Position numbers and translations under genes: made by a program. A stretch of 64,000 bases of DNA, taken from assembly GCA_032191485.1 (NCBI GenBank), contig JAVDOI010000135.1, forward strand, positions 114,501-178,500, read 5' to 3'. Source of the DNA: Leptoclinus maculatus. Taxonomy: Eukaryota > Chordata > Actinopteri > Perciformes > Stichaeidae. Below the pieces are notes generated by a model, which worked only from the letters and a program-made list of their open reading frames with translations, ran no database searches and was not told the origin of the DNA. Position 1 is the first letter of the stretch. Each line of letters begins with the position of its first letter. Below are positions 46,454-60,500 of the stretch, piece after piece.

Positions 46454-47502
46454 ACCACAACGGAGGGTCGACCACATAGTTTAAAGAGCGTATATTCATT
46501 TACAGGACACAGAGGTATAAATATTATATTATATTGTGTCTGGGCGGCTTTCTCTTGTAAAGGAAGTTTTTTTTTGGTGTTTTTTACAGATTTTAACACC
46601 ACAAATATGACGCGTGATCACAGCAGGAAACGTTTAAAGTTTAAAGGTGAAATCAAATGTTGAGCTTCAGTCTGAATCACAGCAGCTGTTTATAGATATA
46701 AAATATATATTAAATATGAAAACAAGAAACGCAGAAGAAGCTTTCTAAAAAGAAATGGAGACTATTAAGTATTTTAAACCTCTTTTAAATAATTTGTTCC
46801 CCCAAAATCAATACTTTTAATCAACTTAAATTGAACAAGTTGCGTCCCATTGAGGAAACGGTCAAATATAAAAGCTGCAGATGAAACAAAATCCTGATTT
46901 TAACTAAGTGCACCTTGAGTTTGAGGATTATTTCTGATTTGATTTAAAGTTGAGAATTGAACTGAAGGAACAAAATGAGGATTAAGATTTTAATAGTTCA
47001 GCTCATTTATTAATGAAACACAGTATTTGGACTCTTTAAAGGTTCCATGTGGAGTTTTTAACCCTTTATTGGCGCCATGGAGCCCGTTCGGAGCTGATTT
47101 TAAGGAGGCCGTGAGACGCCAAGATTAAAATCCGTGAAGAAGACGACGAGCTGGCGAACAGTTCAGAACTTAAAATCTGCTCTTTTAAACGCTCTACAGG
47201 GAACCTTTAAGATCAACAAGCTGCTGAGACGTCATGGAGCTCAGCGTTGATTCATCTGAAAGGAGGCGTGACTCCTGCTCTGATTGCTGCGCTGTGATTG
47301 GCTCTGGCCTGCTCTCGTTTATCTCATCAACTAATCAAATAAAATGCAGTTTAACGAAACCTCAGAGTGGAACTTTGATTTACTGACGTCGTTGACTGAT
47401 TTACTTTTGTGAGTTCTCTTCAGTAAAAGTAATAAAACAAATAGTCTACAATACAAACCCACTCAAAGTGTTATTGTATGAATATAGATGTGTAAGTATG
47501 TG
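46454..47502. other. copy B of the dld downstream region
   Basis: Repeats 20462-21507 with a few substitutions and a small insertion near 46791. No gene. Confidence 0.55.
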
Positions 47503-47667
47503 CAGGGGCGTCGTTAGGCCTATTTTAGGGGGGCTGAAGCTATGAACTGTCTGAAACAATGGATATCCGCGGCCCCAAAAAAAATTGCTGCGCTCTACGC
47601 GCGCAAACATGCCATCCCCTTGGGGCTAAGCCCCTCCCCCTTTCTTTGAATCATAGAAACGCCCCTG
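47503..47667. mobile_element. short TIR element (CAGGGGCG...CGCCCCTG), copy B
   Basis: The duplicate of 21508-21672, same length and tips. Confidence 0.5.
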
Positions 47668-49388
47668 GGCGTAACAATGACAAACTAAATGTTTTGACAA
47701 ACATTAATTTGTTCGACCTGAATACTTTTCTCCTTTAGAAGTACATAATGTTCTAAGAACAAAGGTTTGCTTTTTGTTTGTCACAGACCTGTTTTAAAGC
47801 GCCTGAAGCGCCTCAGAATAATGAGGAACCTGTTCACTGGTTTTACTCCAATCACACCACGTGATTGATCCAATAACAGCCTCACAGGGAGCTCAGACGT
47901 GTTGGAATGATTTGTGTAACTAACAATAATAACTGATCTTGTGGCAACATTCAAACCTCACGTCATCATCATCGCGCCCTCTGACCCGCAGCAGAGAGGC
48001 TGTCAGCTCTCACTGACTGCGACTCATTGAGCTTGATTTTGAGTGAGCGGGTCAATATGACCCTGAACATCAGAGGTGTCTCATCTCCATGTATCAACAT
48101 CACCCCATGAAAAAAATAAAGTTTCAAAATGTAAAAAGAATTTAGAAAAAAGACATGTTATGGTAGACGAATGCAATTCATATCTAGGTCTTTCCAATGT
48201 ACCTAAAGAAAATAGTTTGAACATGTATTTGTCATGAAAACGAGTGAGTTATCCTAATTGAACTCTGATCTATGGAGGGGTGAATAACTCCATTCCACTA
48301 AATACTGATTGAATTGTTAGTAATGGTGTTGGTGATGAGGTACAATCTATATTTATTTGGATTTTTTGGTTTCTGATAACTTTTGGATGATTAAACATGG
48401 GAACATCATTGCTGTACCTGAGAAACGAACATAACAGGAAGGTTGCAACCTCCAAGTAGGTTTTTTACAAACATATTTGTTGCATAACGGTCACAATAAA
48501 CATAGTAAGAGAAAAGAAAAACACATCATAGGATGGGATGTGCCTTTTTACATCAACATGCATCAAGAAGATCAGTTTCATCTCACAAAAATACCCTGAT
48601 CTTCATAATTAGAGCAAAATGTGCAGCATTGAAAACAAAACAAAAACGGAGAAAACACAAATTTAGGTATATATAAAATAAAAATGGTTAAAATCCACAT
48701 TATTTGAACTGCTGAGAAAGCAGGAGGTTTACAGTACTCTCATGAAAGTGAAGCCCAGCGCGCTCAGAATCGCTCCGGTGCCGCTCTACAACTCCTTCAG
48801 TGACGTCCATCGCTTCATAGAAACACTGGGATCAGCTCTCACTGCCAGCAGCCAATGAACGAGGAGCATATTTAATCCACTGACACACTTGTGAAACCTT
48901 TAAAACAGTGGATGCATTTTATTTTTTACTTGAAAAACAATGTAAACCTCGTTATCTTAGCCGGCACTGTGGAACAACGGTCTGTCCTGTTTTTATGTCT
49001 TTGTTAACATGCATCTGTGGGAATTAAATAGTTTACTCCACCAATTAAAACAAAGTTAAAAAGTATAAAAGTATTCATAGTAATTATGTATTTGTACTTC
49101 CGGAGGATTGTTAATGCAGGACCTTTACTTGAAGGTGGAGGAATGATAAAAGAGGAGCGATCACAATCAGGGGAACACGTTCAACTTAATGACATGAATT
49201 TATACAAACTCTTTCAGGAACAGCTGATCCGTTTGTTAGTTTTCTGCTCCAACATTTTAACCTGCATGCTGAAGCCTCCCTAAAATGTTCTTCAGCCCCC
49301 CCAAATAATTTGGCAATATTGGATTAAAAAAATTAAAATATATATATATTTTTATTTTGGTGATGTCATTAAATTAAACTATTGTTTC

Positions 49389-49873
49389 TGTTAGAGTCAA
49401 AAATCTAAATGACTAATTATAATATGTGTGCTCACAAAGTCTGGTGTCCTCACGTGAACTTTATGGCCTGCGTCCTCATGTGAATGTGTGTGTGTGAACT
49501 TACTCTGACATTAGGTTCTACAGCGTCTGGGAAAGAAAGCGTTCTCAGCCTGTAAATGATAATAAGGAAGATAGACACAGAGTTGTTTTGAGAAAGAGAC
49601 CTTTGTGCCAGAGCAGATGCTCAAGTAAAGTTCTCTTCCCAGACTACATGGCGTGGACGCCATTTTGTGTGTGTGTGTGTCACCTCATTGTAAACCAATC
49701 CTGTGCCAGCCATTGCATGTTGTTTACTCAGTATAAATATCAGAAGCTCAGAGTCAGAACTCCGAGCGGCCTTGATGCATATCCTGATGTGAATCAACTC
49801 TGTCTCCTTCTTGCAAGAATAAATGTCCTGTGATTAATGATTTTCCATCGGTCTCGAGTGAATTTTTCTAACA
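49389..49873 (+). mobile_element. solo LTR, unit 1 of copy B
   Basis: Same 485-bp LTR with TGTTAGA/TCTAACA tips and GTTTC flanks as in copy A; TATAAATA near 49733 and AATAAA downstream. Confidence 0.8.
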
Positions 49874-51888
49874 GTTTCTCACATGAACAAGTTATTTATA
49901 ACTCTAACATACTACATATGTGCGTGCGTTCTGGTTTGTATGTTTTCTCCCCTTCAAATTACAATCCAATAGCCATCATCATACTTAACGATATAAACCC
50001 CGGGCACTAGGACCTTGGGGAGGCTGCTGCGCTGGCTTTCTCACTCTGCCGAGTAACGTCTCTCGTCAATGACAGCAGCATTATAGCAAACAATGGATAT
50101 CCACGGCCCCAAATGGGCCCCAAACATGCCATCCCCTTGGGGCTAAGCCCCTCCCCCTTTCTTTGAATCATAGAAACGCCCTTGGGTGTAACAATGACAA
50201 ACTAAATGTTTTGACAAACATTAATTTATTCTCCTTTAGAAGTACATAATGTTCTAAGAACAAAGGTTTGCTTTTTGTTTGTCACAGACCTGTTTTAAAG
50301 CGCCTGAAGCGCCTCAGAATGCTGAGGAACCTGTTCACTGGTTTTACTCCAATCACACCACGTGAATGATCCAATCACAGCCTCACAGGGAGCTCAGACG
50401 TGTTGGAATGATTTGTGTAACTAACAATAATAACTGATCTTGTGGCAACATTCAAACCTCACGTCATCATCATCGCGCCCTCTGACCCGCAGCAGAGAGG
50501 CTGTCAGCTCTCACTGACTCCGACTCATTGAGCTTGATTTTGAGTGAGCGGGTCAATATGACCCTGAACATCAGAGGTGTCTCATCTCCATGTATCAACA
50601 TCACCCCATGAAAAAAATAAAGTTTCAAAATGTAAAAAGAATTTAGAAAAAAGACATGTTATGGTAGACGAATGCAATTCATATCTAGGTCTTTCCAATG
50701 TACCTAAAGAAAATAGTTTGAACATGTATTTGTCATGAAAACGAGTGAGTTATCCTAATTGAACTCTGATCTATGGAGGGGTGAATAACTCCATTCCACT
50801 AAATACTGATTGAATTGTTAGTAATGGTGTTGGTGATGAGGTACAATCTATATTTATTTGGATTTTTTGGTTTCTGATAACTTTTGGATGATTAAACATG
50901 GGAACATCATTGCTGTACCTGAGAAACGAACATAACAGGAAGGTTGCAACCTCCAAGTAGGTTTTTACAAACATATTTGGGGCATAACGGTCACAATAAA
51001 CATAGTAAGAGAAAAGAAAAACACATCATAGGATGGGATGTGCCTTTTTACGTCAACATGCATCAAGAAGATCAGTTTCATCTCACAAAAATACCCTGAT
51101 CTTCATAATTAGAGCAAAATGTGCAGCATTGGAAACAAAACAAAAACGGAGAAAACACAAATTTAGGTATATATAAAATAAAAATGGTTAAAATACACAT
51201 TATTTGAACTGCTGAGAAAGCAGGAGGTTTACAGTACTCTCATGAAAGTGAAGCCCAGCGCGCTCAGAATCGCTCCGGTGCCGCTCTACAACTCCTTCAG
51301 TGACGTCCATCGCTTCATAGAAACACTGGGATCAGCTCTCACTGCCAGCAGCCAATGAACGAGGAGCATATTTAATCCACTGACACACTTGTGAAACCTT
51401 TAAAACAGTGGATGCATTTTATTTTTTACTTGAAAAACAATGTAAACCTCGTTATCTTAGCCGGCACTGTGGAACAACGGTCTGTCCTGTTTTTATGTCT
51501 TTGTTAACATGCATCTGTGGGAATTAAATAGTTTACTCCACCAATTAAAACAAAGTTAAAAAGTATAAAAGTATTCATAGTAATTATGTATTTGTACTTC
51601 CGGAGGATTGTTAATGCAGGACCTTTACTTGAAGGTGGAGGAATGATAAAAGAGGAGCGATCACAATCAGGGGAACACGTTCAACTTAATGACATGAATT
51701 TATACAAACTCTTTCAGGAACAGCTGATCCGTTTGTTAGTTTTCTGCTCCAACATTTTAACCTGCATGCTGAAGCCCCCCTAAAATGTTCTTCAGCCCCC
51801 CCAAATAATTTGGCAATATTGGATTAAAAAAATTTAAATATATATCTATTTTTATTTTGGTGATGTCATTAAATTAAACTATTGTTTC

Positions 51889-52250
51889 TGTTAGAGTCAA
51901 AAATCTAAATGACTAATTATAATATGTGTGCTCACAAAGTCTGGTGTCCTCACGTGAACTTTATGGCCTGCGTCCACATGTGAATGTGTGTGTGTGAACT
52001 TACTCTGACATTAGGTTCTACAGTGTCTGGGAAAGAAAGCGTTCTCAGCCTGTAAATGATAATAAGGAAGATAGACACAGAGTTGTTTTGAGAAAGAGAC
52101 CTTTGTGCCAGAGCAGATGCTCAAGTAAAGTTCTCTTCCCAGACTACATGGTGTGGACGCCATTTTGTGTGTGTGTGTGTGTGTCACCTCATTGTAAACC
52201 AATCCTGTGCCAGCCATTGCATGTTGTTTACTCAGTATAAATATCAGAAG
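51889..52250 (+). mobile_element. 3'-truncated solo LTR, unit 2 of copy B
   Basis: Begins like the other LTRs but is cut at the deletion junction soon after the TATA-like box, so the AATAAA and the right tip are gone. Confidence 0.8.
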
Positions 52251-52881
52251 CCCTTGGGTGTAACAATGACAAACTAAATGTTTTGACAAACATTAATTTG
52301 TTCGACCTGAATACTTTTCTCCTTTAGAAGTACATAATGTTCTAAGAACAAAGGTTTGCTTTTTGTTTGTCACAGACCTGTTTTAAAGCGCCTGAAGCGC
52401 CTCAGAATAATGAGGAACCTGTTCACTGGTTTTACTCCAATCACACCACGTGAATGATCCAATAACAGCCTCACAGGGAGCTCAGACGTGTTGGAATGAT
52501 TTGTGTAACTAACAATAATAACTGATCTTGTGGCAACTTTCAAATATCATTATCATATCTCGCTTCAGTCCATGAAGAAAAGAGAGCATGCACATGTGTA
52601 GGATAATAATAGATCAAGTTTTAAGTTAAATTAAAGCCTTTGATCGACATGTGAAGGTGGAGGACAGACGTAGGACGCCAAAGAAAACAATCACACACGT
52701 ACAGAAGCTCTGACCCACGTGTTCAAATAGTTTGCAGAACGGAAAATGTTGACGCAGATGGTGAGGTGGTGAAATGAAGCCAGATTGTATGACTATGCTT
52801 CTCACCATTTAATGTTTACTTCATATCAAATGTTAATTATAGATCCACCTTATCATAAACATTCAAACCAGCAGTGTTATT

Positions 52882-53073
52882 AGGGCCCGAGCAACCGACG
52901 TCGGGCCGCGAAGGCCCTATTGAAATTCAAATACACATAGTACATCGGGCGCACGTTTGTGATGAAAGGTTTTCAAATTCGTGAGTTTTCATAGAAGAAC
53001 CTTGACGTGGCGTGGCGGCCATTTTGTGCGGGAGGATGCGAGGGCCCGTTCATCGCTGCTCGCAGCTTTGATT
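52882..53073 (+). repeat. teleost interspersed repeat, copy B
   Basis: Duplicate of 27306-27497. Confidence 0.55.
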
Positions 53074-53784
53074 TGTACTTATAGTGAGCACCTTTCAGTT
53101 TGAAAAGACACAAGCCAACTCTGATGTTAAATCAAAGTCTGCTCATTAATTCATCAGTGTTTTCTCACCATTGCATTGACAAAGAGGATAACTAACTTAT
53201 GAAATCATTACCGCTGGTAGAAATCCAAGATGACATCAAACGGCATGAACATGTTTTAGAACAGAGAACACGAAGACGAAGAAGAGCTTCTTCTGGGTTC
53301 TCATAGCACACTAATACAACGGAATGCTTTATTCATGTTGTCTTCAGTCACATAATACAACGGAGGCTCTGAATCATTTCCATGAACACAGAAATGTCCA
53401 GTAACGCCCGCATCATGTCTGTTCCTCTCAATTCAGGACGAACACGTTGTAAGAACTGGGTCTTGGATTTTTTGCCATTTCTTTCTGAATTCTCTTGTGA
53501 ATTTGGTCCAACTGGTGCAACTAATTTTGCACATTAAAAAACTGGACTTTCTCGATGAAAAGTATTAAGATACAATGTTAAGTCTGTCCTCCATGTTCAC
53601 ATGTCGATCAAGGGCGTCATACTGAAACACATCTACCATTAAAACCAACAACAATTCCCCCAGTGCATCTCAAAGCAACGTGTTATTAAGTTATTAATAA
53701 GACAAGCAAGTTACACAACAGACATGAAGCCGGTTTGAGGAGTTTTAGATAATAAGTCTTAATGGGCGTGATGAGAATGATCAG

Positions 53785-53793
53785 CATAAATAG
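53785..53793 (+). promoter_or_regulatory. TATA-like box, VWD-C8-ZP copy B
   Basis: CATAAATAG, unchanged from copy A. The whole upstream block from about 52531 is duplicated, so both genes have the same promoter sequence. Confidence 0.45.
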
Positions 53794-54543
53794 AGATGTA
53801 ATAGAGAAACTTTAGACACATCTCCCCGAGAGAAGAAACGTCCCAGAGCGGCTCATCACTGACCTCCATCTGCAGAGCTCCATCTCCCTGCTGCTCCACT
53901 CGACCTCCAGACGGTAAGACCAGCTGCACGCTCCTCCTCTCTGCCTGACTTCATGTCGACGACGCTACTGCACTATCAAGATGCATCATGGTACCTCTGT
54001 ATGTAGACAGGAACATGTCTGTTGAATGTGCAGTGACTTCAGGGAAAACATAGAAGGAAACTGCACTGCTCATTGAAATGATTTGGAAAGTGTTTGTGTC
54101 ACATCTTTTAGGTTATTTTTTTTTACTTTCAAAGTCCACATTTTATTCCTGTTATTTAAATTCCTTATTCTGCACCAAATGTTGAGTCTTTTATCTCCAA
54201 CACTGTAGAATAACCTCCACTCAGTATGATTTTAAAAGCTGCCAGTAGAGGATTCTTATTACTCTGCTCTCATGCTGTTCCTCTTTATTGTGTTTCTCTT
54301 CATTTGATGATTCATTCTTGTTATATTTTACGGTGAAACTCAAGTTCCTTGTGACATCAACCACTTTTCAGTTTCCTCATTGCCTATAAGTTTGACGCAC
54401 AGATGCAAAATGTGTTGATTGGATGATGAAAGTAAAAATGTAATATCCTTTATTTCCAAATAAATAAAAGAAGGTGTTTTTCGTGTCACTACATGAACTG
54501 TTTCTCTCACAGCTCTCCGACAGTTTACTGCTGCTTCTCCATC

Positions 54544-57500
54544 ATGAAGCCAGGTGCTCTGCTCCTCCTGCTGGCAGGTAAGCAGCCAGTGCTTTAGAAT
54601 ACAACCTTTATTTTGAAAGACTTTTGATGAAATCAATTTCAAAGTAAAATCCTCTTTGGATGCTGTGTCACTGTTTGTGTTTAATGCCCCCGCAGTGATG
54701 GCAGCTTTTTAAATTCTGCCTTCAACCCAGATTTGTACTTGAATGATTCTTTTAAAACACGTGCTCGTCCATGAAATCAATATAACTCAATAAGATGCTT
54801 TTAATTAACACAAGTAAGTTAAGTTGGGACAATTTAGTTTGATAGATTCAGTTGTTTATAAAGGACTTAACCTTAATCTACTTACACTTATGAATTAAAT
54901 AATGGATTCAGATTACCGTAGTAACACACACTGAAAGAAAAATATTGATTTCATTAATTTCATCTTTTACACCCAGAATTCATTTTAAGTCAGAAGTGTG
55001 AGTTATGAAAGAACTGTATTCATTAATATATGATATTCTTTTCCTTCACATTCACGCTGTAGTTGCTGCCAGCCAGGTTGACCTCTACCTGTCTCAAGTA
55101 AGACTTACTAGTCCTGGTGGAGAGGTGGACATCAGCGCGTGTCCCATCACCTTTTATGGACGCTCATTCTCAATGATGGAAGTGAGTAAAATGAAACCAT
55201 GTTACTGTTATTATCTAACAGACAGTTCAATGAGAGGTTTCACATCACTGTCATCTGTTGTCTTTACCTCGAACATTACACCAGAATTTAGTTTGTGATT
55301 ATATTCTGGTTATTAATCTGCCAAATGAAATAGAAATAGTAAAAGTACAACATCTGCCTGTAGTGGAGTATTACTATAAAGTAGCTGAAAATACTCAAAT
55401 ACAAGTACCTCAAAGTTGTAGTTAAGAACAGGACTAACCTGCATCTCATTCCCTCATCAGCCTCTCACAGTCGGCTCACATACGAGTGATTCATTACAGA
55501 AGCTGCATCACTAAAATAGTTTCAGTCAGCTGAACGTAATAAAATGTGTCATTTCATAAATGAAGAATAAAGTCTCAAGGAATGAAAGACGCATGAATAA
55601 ATATTGTGTGCTTGTGTTTAAATGGAGAACTTCCTGTTGTTATTAAACTCAACACAACAAAGTGAGTTACTGAAACAACAGAAGGTAGCGCTGCACTGAG
55701 TCAACAAACATTGGTCCTGTTGACATAAGAACTGTTCCTATATGACAATGACCTCATCGTAGGGCCCATGAGGCTGTAGTATGATGTCTGGTCATGGTGT
55801 CTCTGTATATCATCATCATAATAATAATAATAATGTCCTCTAAATATGATCATTGGCTTCCCTTATGAGTATTTTCACACTGTAGGGCTCAACGAGGTCG
55901 TTGTCTATTCACACTATTGTTTCCTCATTATTTCTGTCCTCAGTTTATTGATTTGTTTCACATTACTCTGTTTGGCCTTCATGTTTGTGAGTATTACAGC
56001 TGACGTACTTTAGTTATTATTTTGTTATTGATCTTAATTTGTGATTTCACATCTTTTCTTGTGTTTTAGTTGTTTCAGTACATGTTTGCATTTATTTTTC
56101 TCACGGTCATGTCTTCGAGGTGTTTGAGGGGCAGTACTCACAGGTCACGTGACACAGGTCATGTGACCCGTGGAGTTTTAAATTTGAACACCTGTATTCA
56201 TCACGCCTCAAACCCTGATGAAGATGTTGAGTTGAAACCCGTTGGACATCTGTGATTTATTTAAGGATCAGATGTTTTATTTGTACTAAAACAACAGTCT
56301 GTTGTGTGATCAATATCAAATGTCATAGTTCTTTCTAGACATTATAAAGAAATAACAGATTATGAAGTGTTAAATAATTATAGACAATAAAGACCTCCAT
56401 GATAGAACCAATAAACATAATTGATGTTGCAGAGCATATTAACGATTGCTCTACTGGTCATCATCTCCTGACCTTTCACATTTGTTCTCTCACCAAATAT
56501 TACCCACAAATCTCCAAATGAGCCACCAGTTCACTGTGAACTTCACTTCCTTCTCTCGAATGATAAACAGCTCATAAGGTTCAAACAACGTGAGATGAGA
56601 AAGATGTTTTATTATTATTGGTTTGAGAAAAACAAACACCACTAACAGTTAAAATGGTTCAATATGTGTTACTAACATTTAATGAGATGAGATGATTATG
56701 AGTCAAAGTCTTTAAAAGATGAATATTGTTGTTACTTCATGAATGTTGTTTCTCTTTTTGCAGGTGAAGTTCAATTCAGATTCATCTGTTGCAGCTTGTT
56801 TCAAAGATGTCCCAAATGAAGCGTCACAAGACTGTGTGTTGTTGGACAACGGAGATGGATCAGACCGGGCGTTTGTTTACATAGCCAGTCTTACACTAGT
56901 TCCTGAATCAGTTGTTCATGCAGCTCTGCCAAACATAAAAACCACATCACCTTGCTATGTGTTCATGAACTTCATAACAGCTACGAGCCAAAAAGTAAGT
57001 CCTCATCAGTTCCATGTCTTTACATTGATGGTCTTTTGTAAATCGTGAACATTTCAAAGGGAACGTCAAATCAAAGTTTATTTCTGAAATATTTTGGAGA
57101 CATTTCCTAATATTCTGTCTCTTGTCTGTTTGTGCTTTCAGTTTGCTTTTGCATTCATCAACTTTGGTCCACAAGCAGTTCTCTTTTTACTGAGTCATGG
57201 TGCTTACACACCTGATCCTATAGTAAGTATATATGAGCTGTAGCTGTGTTACTATGTCAACTTATGAACTTAAACTATTGTGCTTTATAGCGAGTGAAGT
57301 TGATGCTGACCTTCAGCCAGAAGAGTAGAGTCTGTTCCTCTGGTGTTTTAGTTCCAGTTGAGTCTGAAGAATCCTCAAAGACTCTTCTGAACATCTGGAG
57401 TTAAAACATTTCATCTGCAGACGGACAAAGAAAACATTTGGTTCTTTTTCCTCATCAGAAACAAAGATGGCTGTCAGAAATCACACATCCCTTCGATCAG

Positions 57501-60500
57501 TTAGTACAGGGGACGGCACCCTGCGGCTCTTCAGCCCCTCTGTTGGCTCCCTGAGTCTACATCCACACTAATACGTTTTCGTGTTAAACGATCTCCGTCC
57601 ACTCGGCGTTTCAGCACCGTCTTCTAAAACATCTCCGTCCAGACTAACACGCCTGAAAACGAAGATCACGTGACTCTTCACGTACACTGGGCATGATGGT
57701 GCCGGTGTAAACAGGAAGTAGATTGTAACAGTAATAAAGTAGTCTTTAATAATGAAAGGTGGTGTTTGATACTTAAGATCTTCTCTAAAATCTTCCTCTA
57801 TGAACTCAAACAGACACAGTTGGTGTAAAGTTGAGGTCAACACTCGTCTCCTCGGTGTCGTTGTTGTTCTCACTCGTAGCTCTGCTGGAGGCTGAAGTCT
57901 CTGTCTACTGGAGAGCAATCCATGTTTTGTTCTTTTATAGTTTATGTGTGTGGACGTCACAATAGTTGTGCGGAACAAAATAAGCATGAACAAGGAAAGG
58001 AAAGTCCTCCGTTTTGTGTCCGTCCTCCTCAAAGCCGCTAGCCGTGACTTCAGACGTCCTCCGTCGGGCTGATAACGCCGCTGGACACGCCGCCAAAATA
58101 TAAAATGTTTTAATAGTTTGTCAACTAAAATGTGCGTCACATCCTATTACGTCGCTGTCAAGCTCCTTTCCCTGCAGGTGGCTAATTATGATATTATGTT
58201 GAGACGTTAAGAGCTCTCCAGGAAGCAGCGTTCCCGTGTATGTGTTTGGGGCTTTTATTGTGGAGGATGAGGCGGAAAGAGAAAAAGAGGTTCTGGTGAA
58301 GTGTGGGAGAAGTGAATAAAGTTGCTGCCGTCTTGGCGCAGATTACGGAGCCCCGTGTTTATTATTTTATTATTATCATAAAGTATAGGCGCAACATTAA
58401 CCCTCGGTAAACTATCAATGGATAAATCCAAAAAAAGGAAAGTCACGGAGGAAAATAGAGTCTAATTCTGCGTGTTCGTATTGATTTGCTTTCTCTGCGA
58501 TGCTGGTTTACCTGTATGCTTGACATGTGGCGAGAAATTTGCAAACAGCAAAAAATGTAATGTTGAAAGACACTTCAAGAACAAACACACAACATTTGCT
58601 GAAAAGTATCAGCTGGAGAGGAACTGCTGCAGCAAACTCTCTTCATAGGAGTTTAATATTGTTCTAACAGGTCAAATAGCAATAAAATGTCAAGAATTGT
58701 CTTTATTCTTGTTCTATATTTTCATGAATACAACAAACTATAGTTTTTGTATATATAATATAACTATATATAAAACTTTATACGCTGTGATATCAAATAG
58801 CTTTTGCAGCTCCAGATAAATTCTATTTGGTGGAAAATATGTCTCTTTGGATAGTAAAGGTTACCGACCACTGAGTTAGTACACACTTATAAATGTTATG
58901 TTTTATTGAAATACATTGAAGTTTCTGTGTGAATGTGTAAATTCTTTGGTTGTGTTTAAGTAAAAGGACATGTGTCTCTTCTGGCTACTTGTGAAATGGT
59001 TCAAAGTATTTTTTGATGTTCAGTGGATTCTTTAAATGCTGCTGGGTAATTTATGTAAAATGCTTCTTGCTTCTTGAATGTAATTATAATGTATGGGAGG
59101 AACAAACTGGAGCACCATGAGCAGGGCTGATTAGAAATAATGATCTTTAATAATTATACCTTGATTTAACCTTTTTCTAGAGCGTGACTGCAACGGCCGG
59201 TGACTCACTTATGGATTCATGGTCATTAACTAAAAGTCAAACATCCAACATAGTTTACAAGGAGATAAGCGGATGCAGAGTCTCAGGTAGGTAAATCATG
59301 CGGTTCACAAAGAAAAGGGACTGGGGCTCTTCAGGGATCCTCTAAAAAATGTGATATGTTAAAATTGCTGTTATTTCCATCTCTTAAAGTTGATATCAAA
59401 CTAATTTCATAAACCTCCTTTCACCTCCCAGATGTCCCTTTAGCAGCCGGTTCAAGTCTGTTAAACCCAGACACCTGCTCCAATGCAACCTGTAGTCCGT
59501 CTTTAGTCCTCACTTCTGTCAGTTCATGTGGACCAATGGGGGTTTGCCTCGGCAACAACAGGTAAATATGTTCACTTTATATTTGTAGTAAAGTCTGAAT
59601 AAATGTTTGAGTGACTGATTTAATTGAAGTGTACCACGTGGACTGAAAGAGACTTGAAACCTCTGAATACTTTCTGGATGAGATCAAGATCAAAGCAGCA
59701 GAGATATCCTGGCTCTACCCGAGTACAGTCACACTTCAAAGTCCCTGGATCCTACATTTCCCACAATGCAACCCTGTAAACATTATTACATACACATAGA
59801 TGTTTATTATTTTAGACTTATTCATTATCTCAGAGTTATTAGAGTTCTCATAGTGTTTTCACAGGTGGAGTGGTACTCCCCTTTAATAAACTGATCTTTA
59901 TGAGTTATTGGTGGAGTACTCTTTTAATTTCATGTCACGATTTATATTCCTCAAATGTATATGAAACTTCATCTTCAAAGGATGAAACATCTTTGTGTCT
60001 TTGGATTCTGCCTTTACAAATGAAAAGACAGTTAAAATGGTCTCTTTCCATCTCATCAGGTGTAAACCACCCATCTTTGTGTGCACTGTGACTGGGTCCA
60101 CTGTCATCGATTTCCACAACAGAGTCCACTCTGTCCAGGATCGCTGTGACTACACTCTGATGAAGCCTCAAGGAAGCTCTGGTTTTGAGCTCGATGCAGG
60201 TTTCCGTGAGCGTCGCCGTAAAGACGTGTCGTTTTTGGACCACTTGATAATAACACAGTCAGGTGTAACAATGTATCTGGAACAAGGCGGAAGAGTTCGG
60301 GTGAGCTGCCACAATCCATCTAAAAACAGTGTGTTCATGGGGTCCTTTGATCAATCTGATGATCATTACAAGCCAGGAGTTACTTTGTGTTGATGTGGTG
60401 GTAGAAGTATGAAGCAGCATCAAATAGAAATACTCCAGTAAAGCTTTGTAGAATGAATTCTGTACTTGTGTTCAGTTGTTACTCTCCTCCAATGAAAAGG

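Larger units (their letters stand above)
47672..52530 (+). repeat. 2.5-kb tandem repeat, copy B
   Basis: Units start at 47672, 50189 and 52261. The second unit is about 2.07 kb because about 430 bp are missing: sequence corresponding to 26249-26680 of copy A is absent at 52250/52251, with a 2-bp microhomology (GC). This deletion explains most of the change in offset between copies A and B. Confidence 0.92.
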
